Assembly (NCBI GenBank): GCA_029838215.1
Contig: JALGVI010000008.1
Span: 1 to 61,870 of the forward strand
DNA length: 61,870 nucleotides
Reading direction: 5' to 3'
DNA from: Candidatus Helarchaeota archaeon
Lineage (GTDB): Archaea > Asgardarchaeota > Lokiarchaeia > Helarchaeales > RDOG01
In this document: piece after piece, positions 43,781 through 52,443 of the stretch
Numbering within the stretch: position 1 is the stretch's first letter
Layout of the letters: each line of letters starts with the position of its first letter
Notes under the pieces: model-generated
Seen by the model: only the letters and a program-made list of their open reading frames with translations
Told to the model about the DNA's origin: nothing
The model's database searches: none
Translations under genes and position numbers: made by a program

Positions 43781-45508
43781 ATGGTAATGAAAATGACCGA
43801 AGAAATTAAAACTGGTGGAGATTTATTTATTGAAGCCATGTTGGCTGAAAATGTTCGTTATCTCTTTGGAATTCCAGGGGGACAAATGTTACCCATGTAT
43901 GATGCGGTACAAAGATGGGGACGAGAACAAGGCATAGATACGATTAATTTTCGGCATGAACAGGCGGCAGCTCATGCTGCTGATGCTTGGTCTCGATTGA
44001 CTGGCAAGCCCGGCGTGTGTTTTGGGACTGTCGGTCCCGGGACGACTCATTTGGTGCCGGGAGTTGCTTGTGCTCAGGCAGATAATATTCCAATGGTTGT
44101 GGTTGCTCCAACCGTGGCATATAACTTGAGTGATAGTTTTGGCTTACAAAGCGGATTAGATCAGATGAATTTAATGAAACCAATAACAAAATATCAGAAA
44201 CACGTTGAAAAAACGGATGAAATACCAACGTCCATTCAAAAAGCATTTCGACAAACCACGACAGGTCGACCGGGTCCTGTTTTTCTGGAAATCACGAAGG
44301 AAGCTTTTTATGGTCGCACGGAACTGAAACATCCCATTTCTGAGCCATCTGATTATCGTCCTGTTCTTGGAGGCGAAGGTCACCCTGAATTGATCAAGCA
44401 GGCTGCGAAACTCATCATTAAGAGCAAGGAGCCCGTGATGATTGCAGGCGGTGGCGTGATCATGGCGGGAGCATGGGAGGAATTTCGTGCGCTTTCAGCA
44501 TATTGCAAGATTCCTGCCATGACTACTTTCATGGGAATTGGTGCAATTTCAAGTGAGAGTGATACTTTTATTGGGGCAACAATGAGTTCACCTGCAGCAC
44601 AAAATGCTGGTCAATCGGATTTGGTTCTCGCTTTTGGGTGCAAGTTTTCGCACACGCTTGCTCTCGGAAGAGAACCGATGTGGAAGATTGATAAACAAAA
44701 ATTGGTTCACGTCGATATTGATCCGACCATGATCGGTCATAATAGGCCTGTGGATGTTGCCATTGTTGGTGATTGCAAGCTGGTTCTCAAGCAACTACTT
44801 GAAGAAATAAAAAGACTACAACCTGCTCCTGTTGAAAAACGCCCTTGGTTATCCGAGTTGAGAAGGGTAAGAGCGAATTCAATTGAGAGCGTGAATAAAC
44901 GAGCAATGAAAGAAGCACGTCCAATGCTTCCCGAAAGAATGTTAAAGGAAGTACTCGAATTCATCAATGAAGACGCGATTATCGTGATTGATGGTGGAGA
45001 TATTGTTCTTTATACACTTTTGCAGATTGATTTTTACAAGCCCCGCCCTCCTCGTTCAACATTAAATAGCGTATCAATGGGACATTTAGGTACAATCATT
45101 CCTTATGCGGTTGGTGCATGTCTTGCAAGACCTGATAAGCAAGTGGTTGGAATTACAGGAGACGGGTCATTTTTGTTCAACATACAAGAATTAGAAACAG
45201 CGGTTCGATATGATCTACCATTTATCATTATAGTTGCCAACAACTCGGCATGGGGCATGATAAAAGCCAATCAACAGCTCAACTTTAAAAAGAGATTCAT
45301 TGACACTGATTTTCCAGATATAAATTATGCTGATATTGCGAGGGGATTTGGTTGTCATGCTGAACGAATAAGTGATCCTGCGGAAATCAAGCCTGCACTT
45401 AAAAGAGCTGTTGATTCAAAAAAGCCATCAGTTCTTGACATTATCATTGATTTCAAAATTCCTAAAATCCGAAAATTACTTGCAAGTATTGGTTTGTCGC
45501 TCGGCTAA
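43781..45508 (+). CDS. Thiamine-diphosphate-dependent enzyme (acetolactate synthase/oxalyl-CoA decarboxylase family)
   Basis: 575 residues with the three domains of this family: Pyr domain (YLFGIPGGQMLPMYD; catalytic Glu in NFRHEQAAAHAADA; GPGTTHLVPGVA), a middle domain, and the ThDP-binding domain with GDGSFLFNIQELETAVRYDL ... NNSAWGM (GDG-x(24-27)-NN motif). Members decarboxylate 2-ketoacids or transfer acyl groups (acetolactate, glyoxylate carboligase, oxalyl-CoA, sulfopyruvate). Which substrate cannot be told. No small regulatory subunit follows, unlike true acetolactate synthase operons. It lies between SDR and DUF39-ferredoxin genes with gaps of 18 and about 10 nt. Confidence 0.88.
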   Translation: MVMKMTEEIKTGGDLFIEAMLAENVRYLFGIPGGQMLPMYDAVQRWGREQGIDTINFRHEQAAAHAADAWSRLTGKPGVCFGTVGPGTTHLVPGVACAQADNIPMVVVAPTVAYNLSDSFGLQSGLDQMNLMKPITKYQKHVEKTDEIPTSIQKAFRQTTTGRPGPVFLEITKEAFYGRTELKHPISEPSDYRPVLGGEGHPELIKQAAKLIIKSKEPVMIAGGGVIMAGAWEEFRALSAYCKIPAMTTFMGIGAISSESDTFIGATMSSPAAQNAGQSDLVLAFGCKFSHTLALGREPMWKIDKQKLVHVDIDPTMIGHNRPVDVAIVGDCKLVLKQLLEEIKRLQPAPVEKRPWLSELRRVRANSIESVNKRAMKEARPMLPERMLKEVLEFINEDAIIVIDGGDIVLYTLLQIDFYKPRPPRSTLNSVSMGHLGTIIPYAVGACLARPDKQVVGITGDGSFLFNIQELETAVRYDLPFIIIVANNSAWGMIKANQQLNFKKRFIDTDFPDINYADIARGFGCHAERISDPAEIKPALKRAVDSKKPSVLDIIIDFKIPKIRKLLASIGLSLG

Positions 45509-45520
45509 CAAGGAGAATTG

Positions 45521-46807
45521 GTGTGGTTCATGAAAACAAGATCAATTTCAGAGATACAAGACAAAATCAAGCGTGGAACTGCCGTAGTGATGACTGCACA
45601 AGAGTTGGCAGAGGCCGTTGAAGATGGACAGCGTTTTACATTTGATGATATTGACGTGGTAACAACTGCCACTAAAGGAATCATGAGTGGAACCTCTGCA
45701 ATATTTTCGTTTCGTGTGGCAGGGAAAGGTGTTTTCAAGCGAGCTCTTGAGACTAAGATGAATGGAATTCGATGTTTTGTTGGTCCCTGTCCAAATGAAA
45801 CTTTAGGGATGGTCGATTTAATCGTTCATGGCACGTCTAAAAGCATTGAAAAACCTCGATATGGAGGAGGTCATCTTTTTAGAGACTTGGTTGAAGGAAA
45901 AACCATTGATGTAGAAGTCTTGCCTACAGACGGTGACATAATTAAAACAACCATTACTCTCGACGAAATGTTTTATGCAAAAATGTTAGGCATTCGACAA
46001 TCCTTCCGGAATTATAACGCTTTCATGAACCCTCAGAAGGACCCTGTAGATACCATTTTTAGCATAACAAAAATGCCCGGCAAGTGTCAGGGCATTACGT
46101 TTTGCGGTTGCGGGATCATTAATCCGCTTCAGAATGATCCAAATCTGGAAGTCATCGGTGTTGGAACACCCATCTTGATGAATGGAGCTTTGGGTCGCGT
46201 CATTGGTGAGGGCACGCGCAGTTCATGGGCAAAACCAAATTTGATGTCCTTAGCCAACATGTTTGACATGAAACCGCAATATCTCGGAGGGTTCAACACG
46301 AGCGAAGGTCCTGAGACAATCTGTACTTGGGCAGTACCCATTCCCATTGTCAATGAAAGAATCTTTAAAGGTCTGAAATTCGTGGATTCAAATGTTCCCC
46401 TAAACGTTGTAAATGTTTTAGGACGTAATCCCATCTTCCAGATCGACTACGGAAAAGTATGGAAAAGAAATTTCTACGTTTCTTTTGAACCTGACAAGTG
46501 TCTTAAATGTGAACCGTGTCCAATAGAAACAATTTGTCCAACAAGTTGTTTTACGGTCGAGGGCGGAATTGACAAGAATTACTGCTTTAATTGTGGAACT
46601 TGTGTTAGAAATTGCCCTGAAAATGCTTTTAAAGGAGACCTCGGTGAAATAAAACACGAAAACAAGCTCATCAAGATCGTTGGACGGCAAAGTGATCGTC
46701 ATGGTGCAATTCAAATCATGGATGAATTGAAACACCGCATTCTAAATGGTGAGTTTCCATTAAATCTTCCTATCGAGCGTCTATCATTCAAGGTCGATAA
46801 TTATTGA
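45521..46807 (+). CDS. DUF39 homocysteine-biosynthesis-type protein fused to a ferredoxin
   Basis: About 428 residues from GTG 45521, chosen for an AGGAG site 5 nt upstream. The first ~320 residues are DUF39 (TTATKGIMSGTSAIFSF, VGPCPNETLGMVDLIVHG, GITFCGCGIINPLQNDPN). In methanogens this domain converts aspartate semialdehyde to homocysteine using sulfur. The C-terminus has two [4Fe-4S] motifs, CLKCEPCPIETICP and CFNCGTCVRNCP. The Cys in VGPCPNE is a candidate catalytic residue. Sulfur transfer to an aldehyde is inferred from the family; the operon suggests the ThDP enzyme may supply or use a related carbonyl compound. Confidence 0.87.
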   Translation: MWFMKTRSISEIQDKIKRGTAVVMTAQELAEAVEDGQRFTFDDIDVVTTATKGIMSGTSAIFSFRVAGKGVFKRALETKMNGIRCFVGPCPNETLGMVDLIVHGTSKSIEKPRYGGGHLFRDLVEGKTIDVEVLPTDGDIIKTTITLDEMFYAKMLGIRQSFRNYNAFMNPQKDPVDTIFSITKMPGKCQGITFCGCGIINPLQNDPNLEVIGVGTPILMNGALGRVIGEGTRSSWAKPNLMSLANMFDMKPQYLGGFNTSEGPETICTWAVPIPIVNERIFKGLKFVDSNVPLNVVNVLGRNPIFQIDYGKVWKRNFYVSFEPDKCLKCEPCPIETICPTSCFTVEGGIDKNYCFNCGTCVRNCPENAFKGDLGEIKHENKLIKIVGRQSDRHGAIQIMDELKHRILNGEFPLNLPIERLSFKVDNY

Positions 46808-47002
46808 GTTCAATTTATCTCCTTAAAACGTGAAGATAAAGCATTTTCTATAAAGTTAATAACTTTTCCTTCTATTTTTATTAAGTTTTAGAAGAAAATT
46901 CCGTTTTGGTTGTTTTAGTATTCCTTGAAAGCTTTTTTTCTGTTCAGCAAGTATTAATAATCTTAAATCGAAAAAGTTTCCCATTCAATTCATTTCAAGA
47001 CG

Positions 47003-47956
47003 ATGATTTGCATGACTCTAAGTGAAAACTCAATTTTGAAGGCATTGACTCCAGATAACGTCAAACGTGCTATTCCTCTAGGATTTGGACTATTAAAGCG
47101 TGCTGCTAAGAAACGACCTCTTGCCGTGAATTATGATCTAACATATTCCTGTAATCTAAGATGTGAACATTGTTATTTTTCACGTGCTGTAGAAGAGAAG
47201 CGACTTCAAAACCAATCGTTAGATGAATTGACTGACGAACAATGGATTAAGACTTTCCGTTATCACCACTCATTAGGAATTAACTCTGCGGCTTTAACAG
47301 GTGGTGAGCCTACTCTCCGCATGAACCTCATCAAAGAAGCCGTTGACATATTTCCAATGGTTCAGATTGCCACGAATGGGCTCATCAAGATGCCAAAATT
47401 TCCCGGAAAACAACCCGTGATATGGACATCACTTGATGGTCGTCCTGAAACTCATAATGCAATTCGTGGGGCTGAAGTATTTGACCGAGTGATCGAAAAC
47501 ATCCAAAATGACAAGCGAATTTTCATTTCAATGGCGGTTAGTGCCTCAAATTATGATGAAATTGACGTGGTTGCTAAAATTGCCCACGATGCTAATGTTC
47601 GAGGGCTTTTCTTCCTTTTCTACACGGGCTATCCGGGAGACCCATTGCTTCTTAAAGGAAAAAGTCTTCGCAAAGCCGTGAAAGGAATTTCTAAAGCAAT
47701 GATGGAATATGGCGATTTTATCGTTATTTCGAAAAAAATGATCGAAACATATGTCACGAAATCTCACGTCCCGACTTGCATTTTCAAGAATGGCGGCGTC
47801 CAAAGTTTTTACCCAAATGGAAAACGAAAATATTGCGTGATGGGGAACAGTCCCGCCTTGTGTGCTAATTGTGGGTGCATAGTTCCCGTGGCATCTCATT
47901 GTCTCGCCAAATTCGATCCGGAAACGATTGAGAAATTAAAGAAATTTCCGTTTTAA
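47003..47956 (+). CDS. Radical SAM protein
   Basis: 317 residues. The cluster motif DLTYSCNLRCEHCYFSR and TGGEPTLRMNLI are classical. The C-terminal part has further cysteines (PTCIF, YCVMG, LCANCGCIVPVASHCL), possibly for a second Fe-S cluster, as in SPASM or similar proteins. ATG 47003 is the first of two ATGs; ATG 47012 is equally possible. Substrate unknown. No peptide substrate gene is seen next to it. Confidence 0.9.
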   Translation: MICMTLSENSILKALTPDNVKRAIPLGFGLLKRAAKKRPLAVNYDLTYSCNLRCEHCYFSRAVEEKRLQNQSLDELTDEQWIKTFRYHHSLGINSAALTGGEPTLRMNLIKEAVDIFPMVQIATNGLIKMPKFPGKQPVIWTSLDGRPETHNAIRGAEVFDRVIENIQNDKRIFISMAVSASNYDEIDVVAKIAHDANVRGLFFLFYTGYPGDPLLLKGKSLRKAVKGISKAMMEYGDFIVISKKMIETYVTKSHVPTCIFKNGGVQSFYPNGKRKYCVMGNSPALCANCGCIVPVASHCLAKFDPETIEKLKKFPF

Positions 47957-48017
47957 TTTTTTTAATTCATGCAATTAAAGCAGTTAAATTAACATGAAAG
48001 ACAAAATAAGAAAGAAA

Positions 48018-48407
48018 TTAATCGATAATTACATTTTCTTCTGAGATATATCCATTTCTTTGAAGCCAACGGGCTTGAGATTTCGTGTATCGCAAGATTA
48101 TATCGCCCCTTTCATCGCTTTGCATTTCTGCCCACGGTTCAACTAAAACCCAGTCGTCTATTCGAATCCACATTCTTTTACGAATTTTTCCTCTTATACG
48201 ACAATTTCTGATCTTTTCATCCATGCATTGGACTTTTAACCAACCCGCTCCAAGTAATTGGATCACGATGCCCAGCACTTGATTCTCATTCGGGACGGTA
48301 ACACGCCGTTGGATGGTAGTAGGAGCATTATGACCGGCTCCTCCTCTATTTTTCTTTTTTCCAGCTTTCTTTTTTGGTATTATAACACTTCCTAAATTAA
48401 AACTCAT
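48018..48407 (-). CDS. eif1A: Translation initiation factor aIF1A
   Basis: About 129 residues from ATG 48407; a longer frame to 48446 adds an N-terminus unlike the family. Basic N-terminus (KKKAGKKKNRGGAGHN), then the OB-fold of eIF1A: VLGIVIQLLGAGWLKVQCMD, IRGKIRKRMWIRIDDWVLV and the C-terminal DIILRYTKSQARWLQRNGYI. It binds the small ribosomal subunit A site and helps start-codon selection. The long upstream AT-rich gap holds its promoter. It is unlinked to ribosomal genes here. Confidence 0.93.
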   Translation of the reverse strand: MSFNLGSVIIPKKKAGKKKNRGGAGHNAPTTIQRRVTVPNENQVLGIVIQLLGAGWLKVQCMDEKIRNCRIRGKIRKRMWIRIDDWVLVEPWAEMQSDERGDIILRYTKSQARWLQRNGYISEENVIID

Positions 48408-48545
48408 GCACGTAATTTTTATCGGTGAAAATAAGCAAGACTTCATTTAATGAAGATTATCTTAGCTCATGTTTAATTTTAATTATTTTTACTTTAATTT
48501 TTATTAAATGTTGTGCTTATTTTTTAATTCTTTATAAGTAAAAAG

Positions 48546-49100
48546 TCATCCAATCCGACCATCGTAAGTAAGAGCTATCTTGATGCAACCATCATCAAGT
48601 GATTCAATGTTGACGCTAGAAGTATACAGCCTATATGACGTGGTCAAGATTGGCGTGAAGAATCGTGAGAGAATCTTCGTTGCATTAGATAGGAATAATT
48701 TGGCAACATCTTTTGGGGATTCTGCAATGACACCATGCTTCGATAGGCAATTATTGATGATTTCTAATTCTTGCGGTTCAAAAACGTAATTTATCTTGAT
48801 GATTGCATCCACATTTGAACGACCGATTTCACAAACGGTGCCCAATTTTTTCTGATCAAATGCAAACAAGTAGCATAGAAATGTTCCGAAGAGGGCTTTC
48901 CCGATCCATTTTAGAAATGGCGATATCGTATGATTTCCATATTTTTTCGTCCATTGCTTGTATGCTTGATTAAACTTTGTAATAAATGAATCTATCGGAC
49001 CTCTTTTCGCCTCTTCAAGGAATGCTAGAACGCCCCCAGTTATCTCCATTTTACTTGCTTGAATGATTCTATCGACCATTCCTTCAAATCGTTCATTCAT
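48546..49100 (-). CDS. Unrecognised protein sharing a domain with the HEAT-repeat protein at 35514
   Basis: 184 residues, soluble apart from one hydrophobic patch (LFGTFLCYLFAF). Its last ~130 residues align with the C-terminus of the 402-residue HEAT protein, including L-S-N-A-x-K-x-L-S-x-F-F then Y-R-L-Y-T. No named family. It is divergent from the TIGR00725-type gene. It may be a small-molecule-binding or dimerisation domain. Confidence 0.7.
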   Translation of the reverse strand: MNERFEGMVDRIIQASKMEITGGVLAFLEEAKRGPIDSFITKFNQAYKQWTKKYGNHTISPFLKWIGKALFGTFLCYLFAFDQKKLGTVCEIGRSNVDAIIKINYVFEPQELEIINNCLSKHGVIAESPKDVAKLFLSNATKILSRFFTPILTTSYRLYTSSVNIESLDDGCIKIALTYDGRIG

Positions 49101-49214
49101 TAAAGCATCAACTCATTTTTATTTTGAATTGAACCACTGAGTTTTATATTTTTATGCTTTCAAAAACGATTATTTCTTGATAGAAAATTAAGTTTTTTCA
49201 AGGAAGAATGATTA

Positions 49215-49697
49215 ATGAAGCAAATAAGCGTGATAGGAGCTGGTGTATTGCAGGATCGTAGAATATATGAATTCACGCGTGAATTGGGACGCGCTTTGGC
49301 GAAAAACGGGTATATCGTGGTCTGTGGCGGAAAAGGTGGTGTAATGGAAGCTGTTTGCAGGGGAGTTCATGACGAAAATGGTATTTCTGTCGCAATTTTG
49401 CCAAGCATTAATGATGAAGAAGCTAACGAATATGCCTTCATAAGAATTCCCACGGGTCTTGGAGAAGAACGGAACAGGTTAGTCGTCCAATCTGCTTCCG
49501 TGATCATTTGCATTGCAGGTGAACGCGGCACGCGAATGGAGGCAAAATATGCGCTAAAATTGAAAAAACCCCTAATAACGGTTCCACATACAGGTGGTGT
49601 TTCGGAAGAATTTAGCACTTTGGTTTCCGATAACATGCATGTTGCTAATGATATTAAAGAAATTCTGACACTTCTTAAAGAGATCACGAAAAATTGA
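49215..49697 (+). CDS. TIGR00725/LOG-family Rossmann-fold protein
   Basis: 160 residues: ISVIGAGVLQDRRIYEFTRELG, then VVCGGKGGVMEAVCRGVHDENG, and later GEERNRLVVQSASVIICIAG and GTRMEAKYALKLKKP. This is the SLOG-like family related to LOG nucleotide 5'-monophosphate phosphoribohydrolases, with an altered PGGxGT motif (AGERGT). Its substrate is probably a nucleotide derivative. Its end overlaps the convergent kinase gene by 14 nt. Confidence 0.88.
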   Translation: MKQISVIGAGVLQDRRIYEFTRELGRALAKNGYIVVCGGKGGVMEAVCRGVHDENGISVAILPSINDEEANEYAFIRIPTGLGEERNRLVVQSASVIICIAGERGTRMEAKYALKLKKPLITVPHTGGVSEEFSTLVSDNMHVANDIKEILTLLKEITKN

Positions 49698-50238
49698 CTT
49701 GCTTTTTCTCACCACGCCAATGACGGATTAACTGTTCGTACATTTTTTCTAGACTCTCATTGGCATTAATATAAATAATGTCATCAAGATGTTCCCTCCA
49801 AGTTGGTAACTCAATTTTTTCAAAATATTCCGTTATTATTTCTTCGGGAACCTGACGGTGATTTCGTTCTTGATTTCTTTTTAGAGCGATTTCCAAGCGG
49901 GCTTGCAGGAAGATGATCCAAACGGCACCTTTTTCATACTTTGCTAAGGAAATGAATCTTTTTCTGTATGAGCGCAAATAATTCGTGCTATCTAAAATGA
50001 CGATCTTTTCTTTTTGCAATTCTTCAGCAACTCGGTCTTCAATGGTCTGCCATGTATTTTCCTCATCGACCATCTCATAAGTTCCTGTTAATTCCTTACG
50101 TGTTTCATCGGAAGAAATTAGAGAAATGCGATCTTTAAACACGCTTTCGAGTTTTTCTTTCAATAATTTCGAGAACGTTGTTTTTCCGCTGGCTTGAATG
50201 CCCGCTATTAGTAGGAGGGCGCAGTCACCCCTAGGCAT
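49684..50238 (-). CDS. PSTK/KTI12-like P-loop kinase
   Basis: About 184 residues from ATG 50238, which has GGTGAT 8 nt upstream. The P-loop GIQASGKTTFSKLLKEKL, a Walker B-like VILDSTNYLRSYRKRFISLA and a helical lid (RNQERNHRQVPEEIITEYFEKIELP) match the L-seryl-tRNA(Sec) kinase/KTI12 group of P-loop kinases. The substrate may be a tRNA or small molecule. No selenocysteine machinery is present in the window, so a PSTK function is not proven. Confidence 0.8.
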   Translation of the reverse strand: MPRGDCALLLIAGIQASGKTTFSKLLKEKLESVFKDRISLISSDETRKELTGTYEMVDEENTWQTIEDRVAEELQKEKIVILDSTNYLRSYRKRFISLAKYEKGAVWIIFLQARLEIALKRNQERNHRQVPEEIITEYFEKIELPTWREHLDDIIYINANESLEKMYEQLIRHWRGEKKQVNFS

Positions 50239-50351
50239 GGAATAAATCACCATTTTTTATAGAGATAAATCAGAGATACAGATTTTTATGATGTGATAAT
50301 ATAAAAACATAAAGAAAAAAAACCGGTGTTTTTTAAAGATTTTAGACGAAT

Positions 50352-50915
50352 TTATTTTACAAGAGCTTCTGCAAGGGTGCGAAATGCATCTTCAACATTT
50401 TCTCCGCTTTTTGCGGATGTCTCAATAAAGCGAAGGGCTCCAATCAATTGCTTCATTTCTTCACCTTTTTTTGTTTCGATTGGTTCGAGACCTTCTTTCA
50501 GTAAATTTTTATCGACACCTTTCAATTCGTCCTTGATGTCCTTCTTGTTTCCGATTAAGATCATTGGTATGTCTTTTCCGCCGATGGCTGCTTTCAAGTC
50601 GTCATGAAAATCACCGACATCAAGATAGGTCGAAGGACGGGTCAAATCGAATACAAGCAAGGCACCTTGAGCACCACGATAATACATGTTTCTGACTTTG
50701 CCGAAATGTGTCTGTCCAGCCACGTCCCAGCAGGAAAGTTGAACTGTTTTATTGTCAATTTTTAATTCTTTCAACAGGATATTGACACCTATTGTTTCGA
50801 TGTACTTTTCTTTGAAGCTATTTGCTACAAAACGATTAATCAATGACGTTTTTCCAACGGCTGGACTTCCGATGCACACGATTTTAAAACTATAGACTTC
50901 TTTATCTCTGGACAC
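50352..50915 (-). CDS. Rab-like small GTPase
   Basis: About 187 residues from GTG 50915, behind GAGGG 6 nt upstream. ATG 50957 is the longer, weaker alternative. G1 GSPAVGKT (16-23), ETIGV switch I, G3 WDVAGQTHF with catalytic Gln, YRGAQGALLVFDLTR as in Rab proteins, G4 NKKD and G5 ETSAKSGENV. There is an insert between G4 and G5 (GVDKNLLKEG). No C-terminal Cys for prenylation. It is eukaryote-like, as expected for Asgard archaea, and would need a partner for membrane attachment. Confidence 0.93.
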   Translation of the reverse strand: MSRDKEVYSFKIVCIGSPAVGKTSLINRFVANSFKEKYIETIGVNILLKELKIDNKTVQLSCWDVAGQTHFGKVRNMYYRGAQGALLVFDLTRPSTYLDVGDFHDDLKAAIGGKDIPMILIGNKKDIKDELKGVDKNLLKEGLEPIETKKGEEMKQLIGALRFIETSAKSGENVEDAFRTLAEALVK

Positions 50916-51122
50916 TGTAAACCCTCTAAAAAATTTTAGTTGTAGGTTTTTGGACATGATTTTTCTAACTGACGCATGGACTCGTCTCGTAATTGGAATA
51001 TTATTTGTCTTTATATTTTAAGCTTATTGAGCATGAAAAACCTGACAAGATTGTTTCGTTTTGAAGCGAAATTCAAAAACGAATTCAAAAAAAGAATTAC
51101 AGATTGAAGAAAATACTCTTTT

Positions 51123-52310
51123 TCAGTCTTCTTCTTCCATAACTTCACTTTGAGTAAAACCGTCTTCGTCTAATTCTTCTAAAGTTTCTCCTATTCCATC
51201 CTTGATCGATTTTACCGGGACATCTACAAATCCGCTTCGCAAGGACTTTACCATTGCTAATGAAATTTGCAATATATCGCGAGCATCTTTTCCATTTAGA
51301 ATCGGCTCGGCATCGTCTTTGACGCATTTAATAAAATGTCTCGTGCAATTTATGAAACTCCACTTCCAATCTGTTTGTTCTGGTAATTCTTGATGCCATT
51401 CTCCATCCCGATCAATCCAAAATAGACCCGGTTGTCCGGGACCTCCTTGATGGCAATTCTCAAACATCCTTCCTGTCAAGCCGTTAATCCATAAAATGCC
51501 ATTTGCACCATGAATCTCTACTTGTTCATCTTCACCATAATAATTCGAGCGAATCGGAGCAAAAGGTGTTTGGGAAATAACCCACGTGCCAAATTTATCG
51601 TGGCTCTTTTTATATAGAATCACGGCAGGAACATCTGCCTTGAGAACCTTTTTCATCCGATAGCCGCCTTTCCAGGCTTGCACGCTCTTAATTTTCTTGA
51701 GGAACATGTGAATGATGCTGTGCTTATGGTAACCATCATCATAAAGCCAGGGCATCTTATAATTCTCACGTTCCGTTATGCGCCAATAGTATGACCGAAG
51801 ATAATCCAGCTTCCAACTACTCAAAACATCATCAGCCGCCCAAGTACGTATGTTCACTGCATAAGGCTTACCAATAATTCCGCTTTCAACGAGTTCCAGT
51901 GCTCGAAGGTAAGGAGGATGAAATCGTGAGTTCTCAAAAACTTGAAATTTTACTCCTGCCTTTCTTGCGGCGCTTATCATTGCATCCATGTCACTCAACG
52001 TATTCGCAGGAACTTTTTGCAAGTTCACGTGTTTACCTGCTTCACACGCTTCGACTACCATCTTTGCATGTAAAGAATGTGGTGTCAGGACCTCAATTAT
52101 ATCCAAATCAGGATCCCTCAGCATCTCGTGATAATCCGTAAATGTATTTTTTATACCATATTCCGCGGCAGTTTTTTTCAAGCGACGCTTATTTTTATCG
52201 CAAATTGCATGTACTTCTGCATCAGGATTATCCAGATATCCCATGACGTTCAACGTAAATATCCTCCCGACGCCAACGATTCCGACTTTCAATTTTGTAA
52301 TTTTAATCAT
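51123..52310 (-). CDS. Gfo/Idh/MocA family oxidoreductase
   Basis: 395 residues. Rossmann motif VGIVGVGRIFTLNVMGYL, DLDIIEVLTPHSLHAKMVVEACEAGKHVNLQKVPA, where the family's EKP reads QKV. The C-terminal domain includes DDGYHKHSIIHMFLKK and GANGILWINGLTG. Lys is kept but the preceding Glu is Gln. It acts on sugar-like substrates with NAD(P). It is a distant paralogue of the gene at 13872. The acidic C-terminal tail (EVMEEED) is unusual. Confidence 0.88.
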   Translation of the reverse strand: MIKITKLKVGIVGVGRIFTLNVMGYLDNPDAEVHAICDKNKRRLKKTAAEYGIKNTFTDYHEMLRDPDLDIIEVLTPHSLHAKMVVEACEAGKHVNLQKVPANTLSDMDAMISAARKAGVKFQVFENSRFHPPYLRALELVESGIIGKPYAVNIRTWAADDVLSSWKLDYLRSYYWRITERENYKMPWLYDDGYHKHSIIHMFLKKIKSVQAWKGGYRMKKVLKADVPAVILYKKSHDKFGTWVISQTPFAPIRSNYYGEDEQVEIHGANGILWINGLTGRMFENCHQGGPGQPGLFWIDRDGEWHQELPEQTDWKWSFINCTRHFIKCVKDDAEPILNGKDARDILQISLAMVKSLRSGFVDVPVKSIKDGIGETLEELDEDGFTQSEVMEEED

Positions 52311-52443
52311 CTCTTAAAACATGTCAAATTCCTTGATAATATTTAAAACTATGTCACGAAGTATTCAAAAAAATAATTCAAGTAATTTATCTTTTGAACC
52401 GGATTAGAAGAACAATTATGCAGCGTTATAATACCAAAACTAA

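Noticed and set aside
48408..48446. Longer N-terminus for aIF1A
   Set aside because: The extra 13 residues are unlike the family; ATG 48407 starts just before the basic tail typical of aIF1A.
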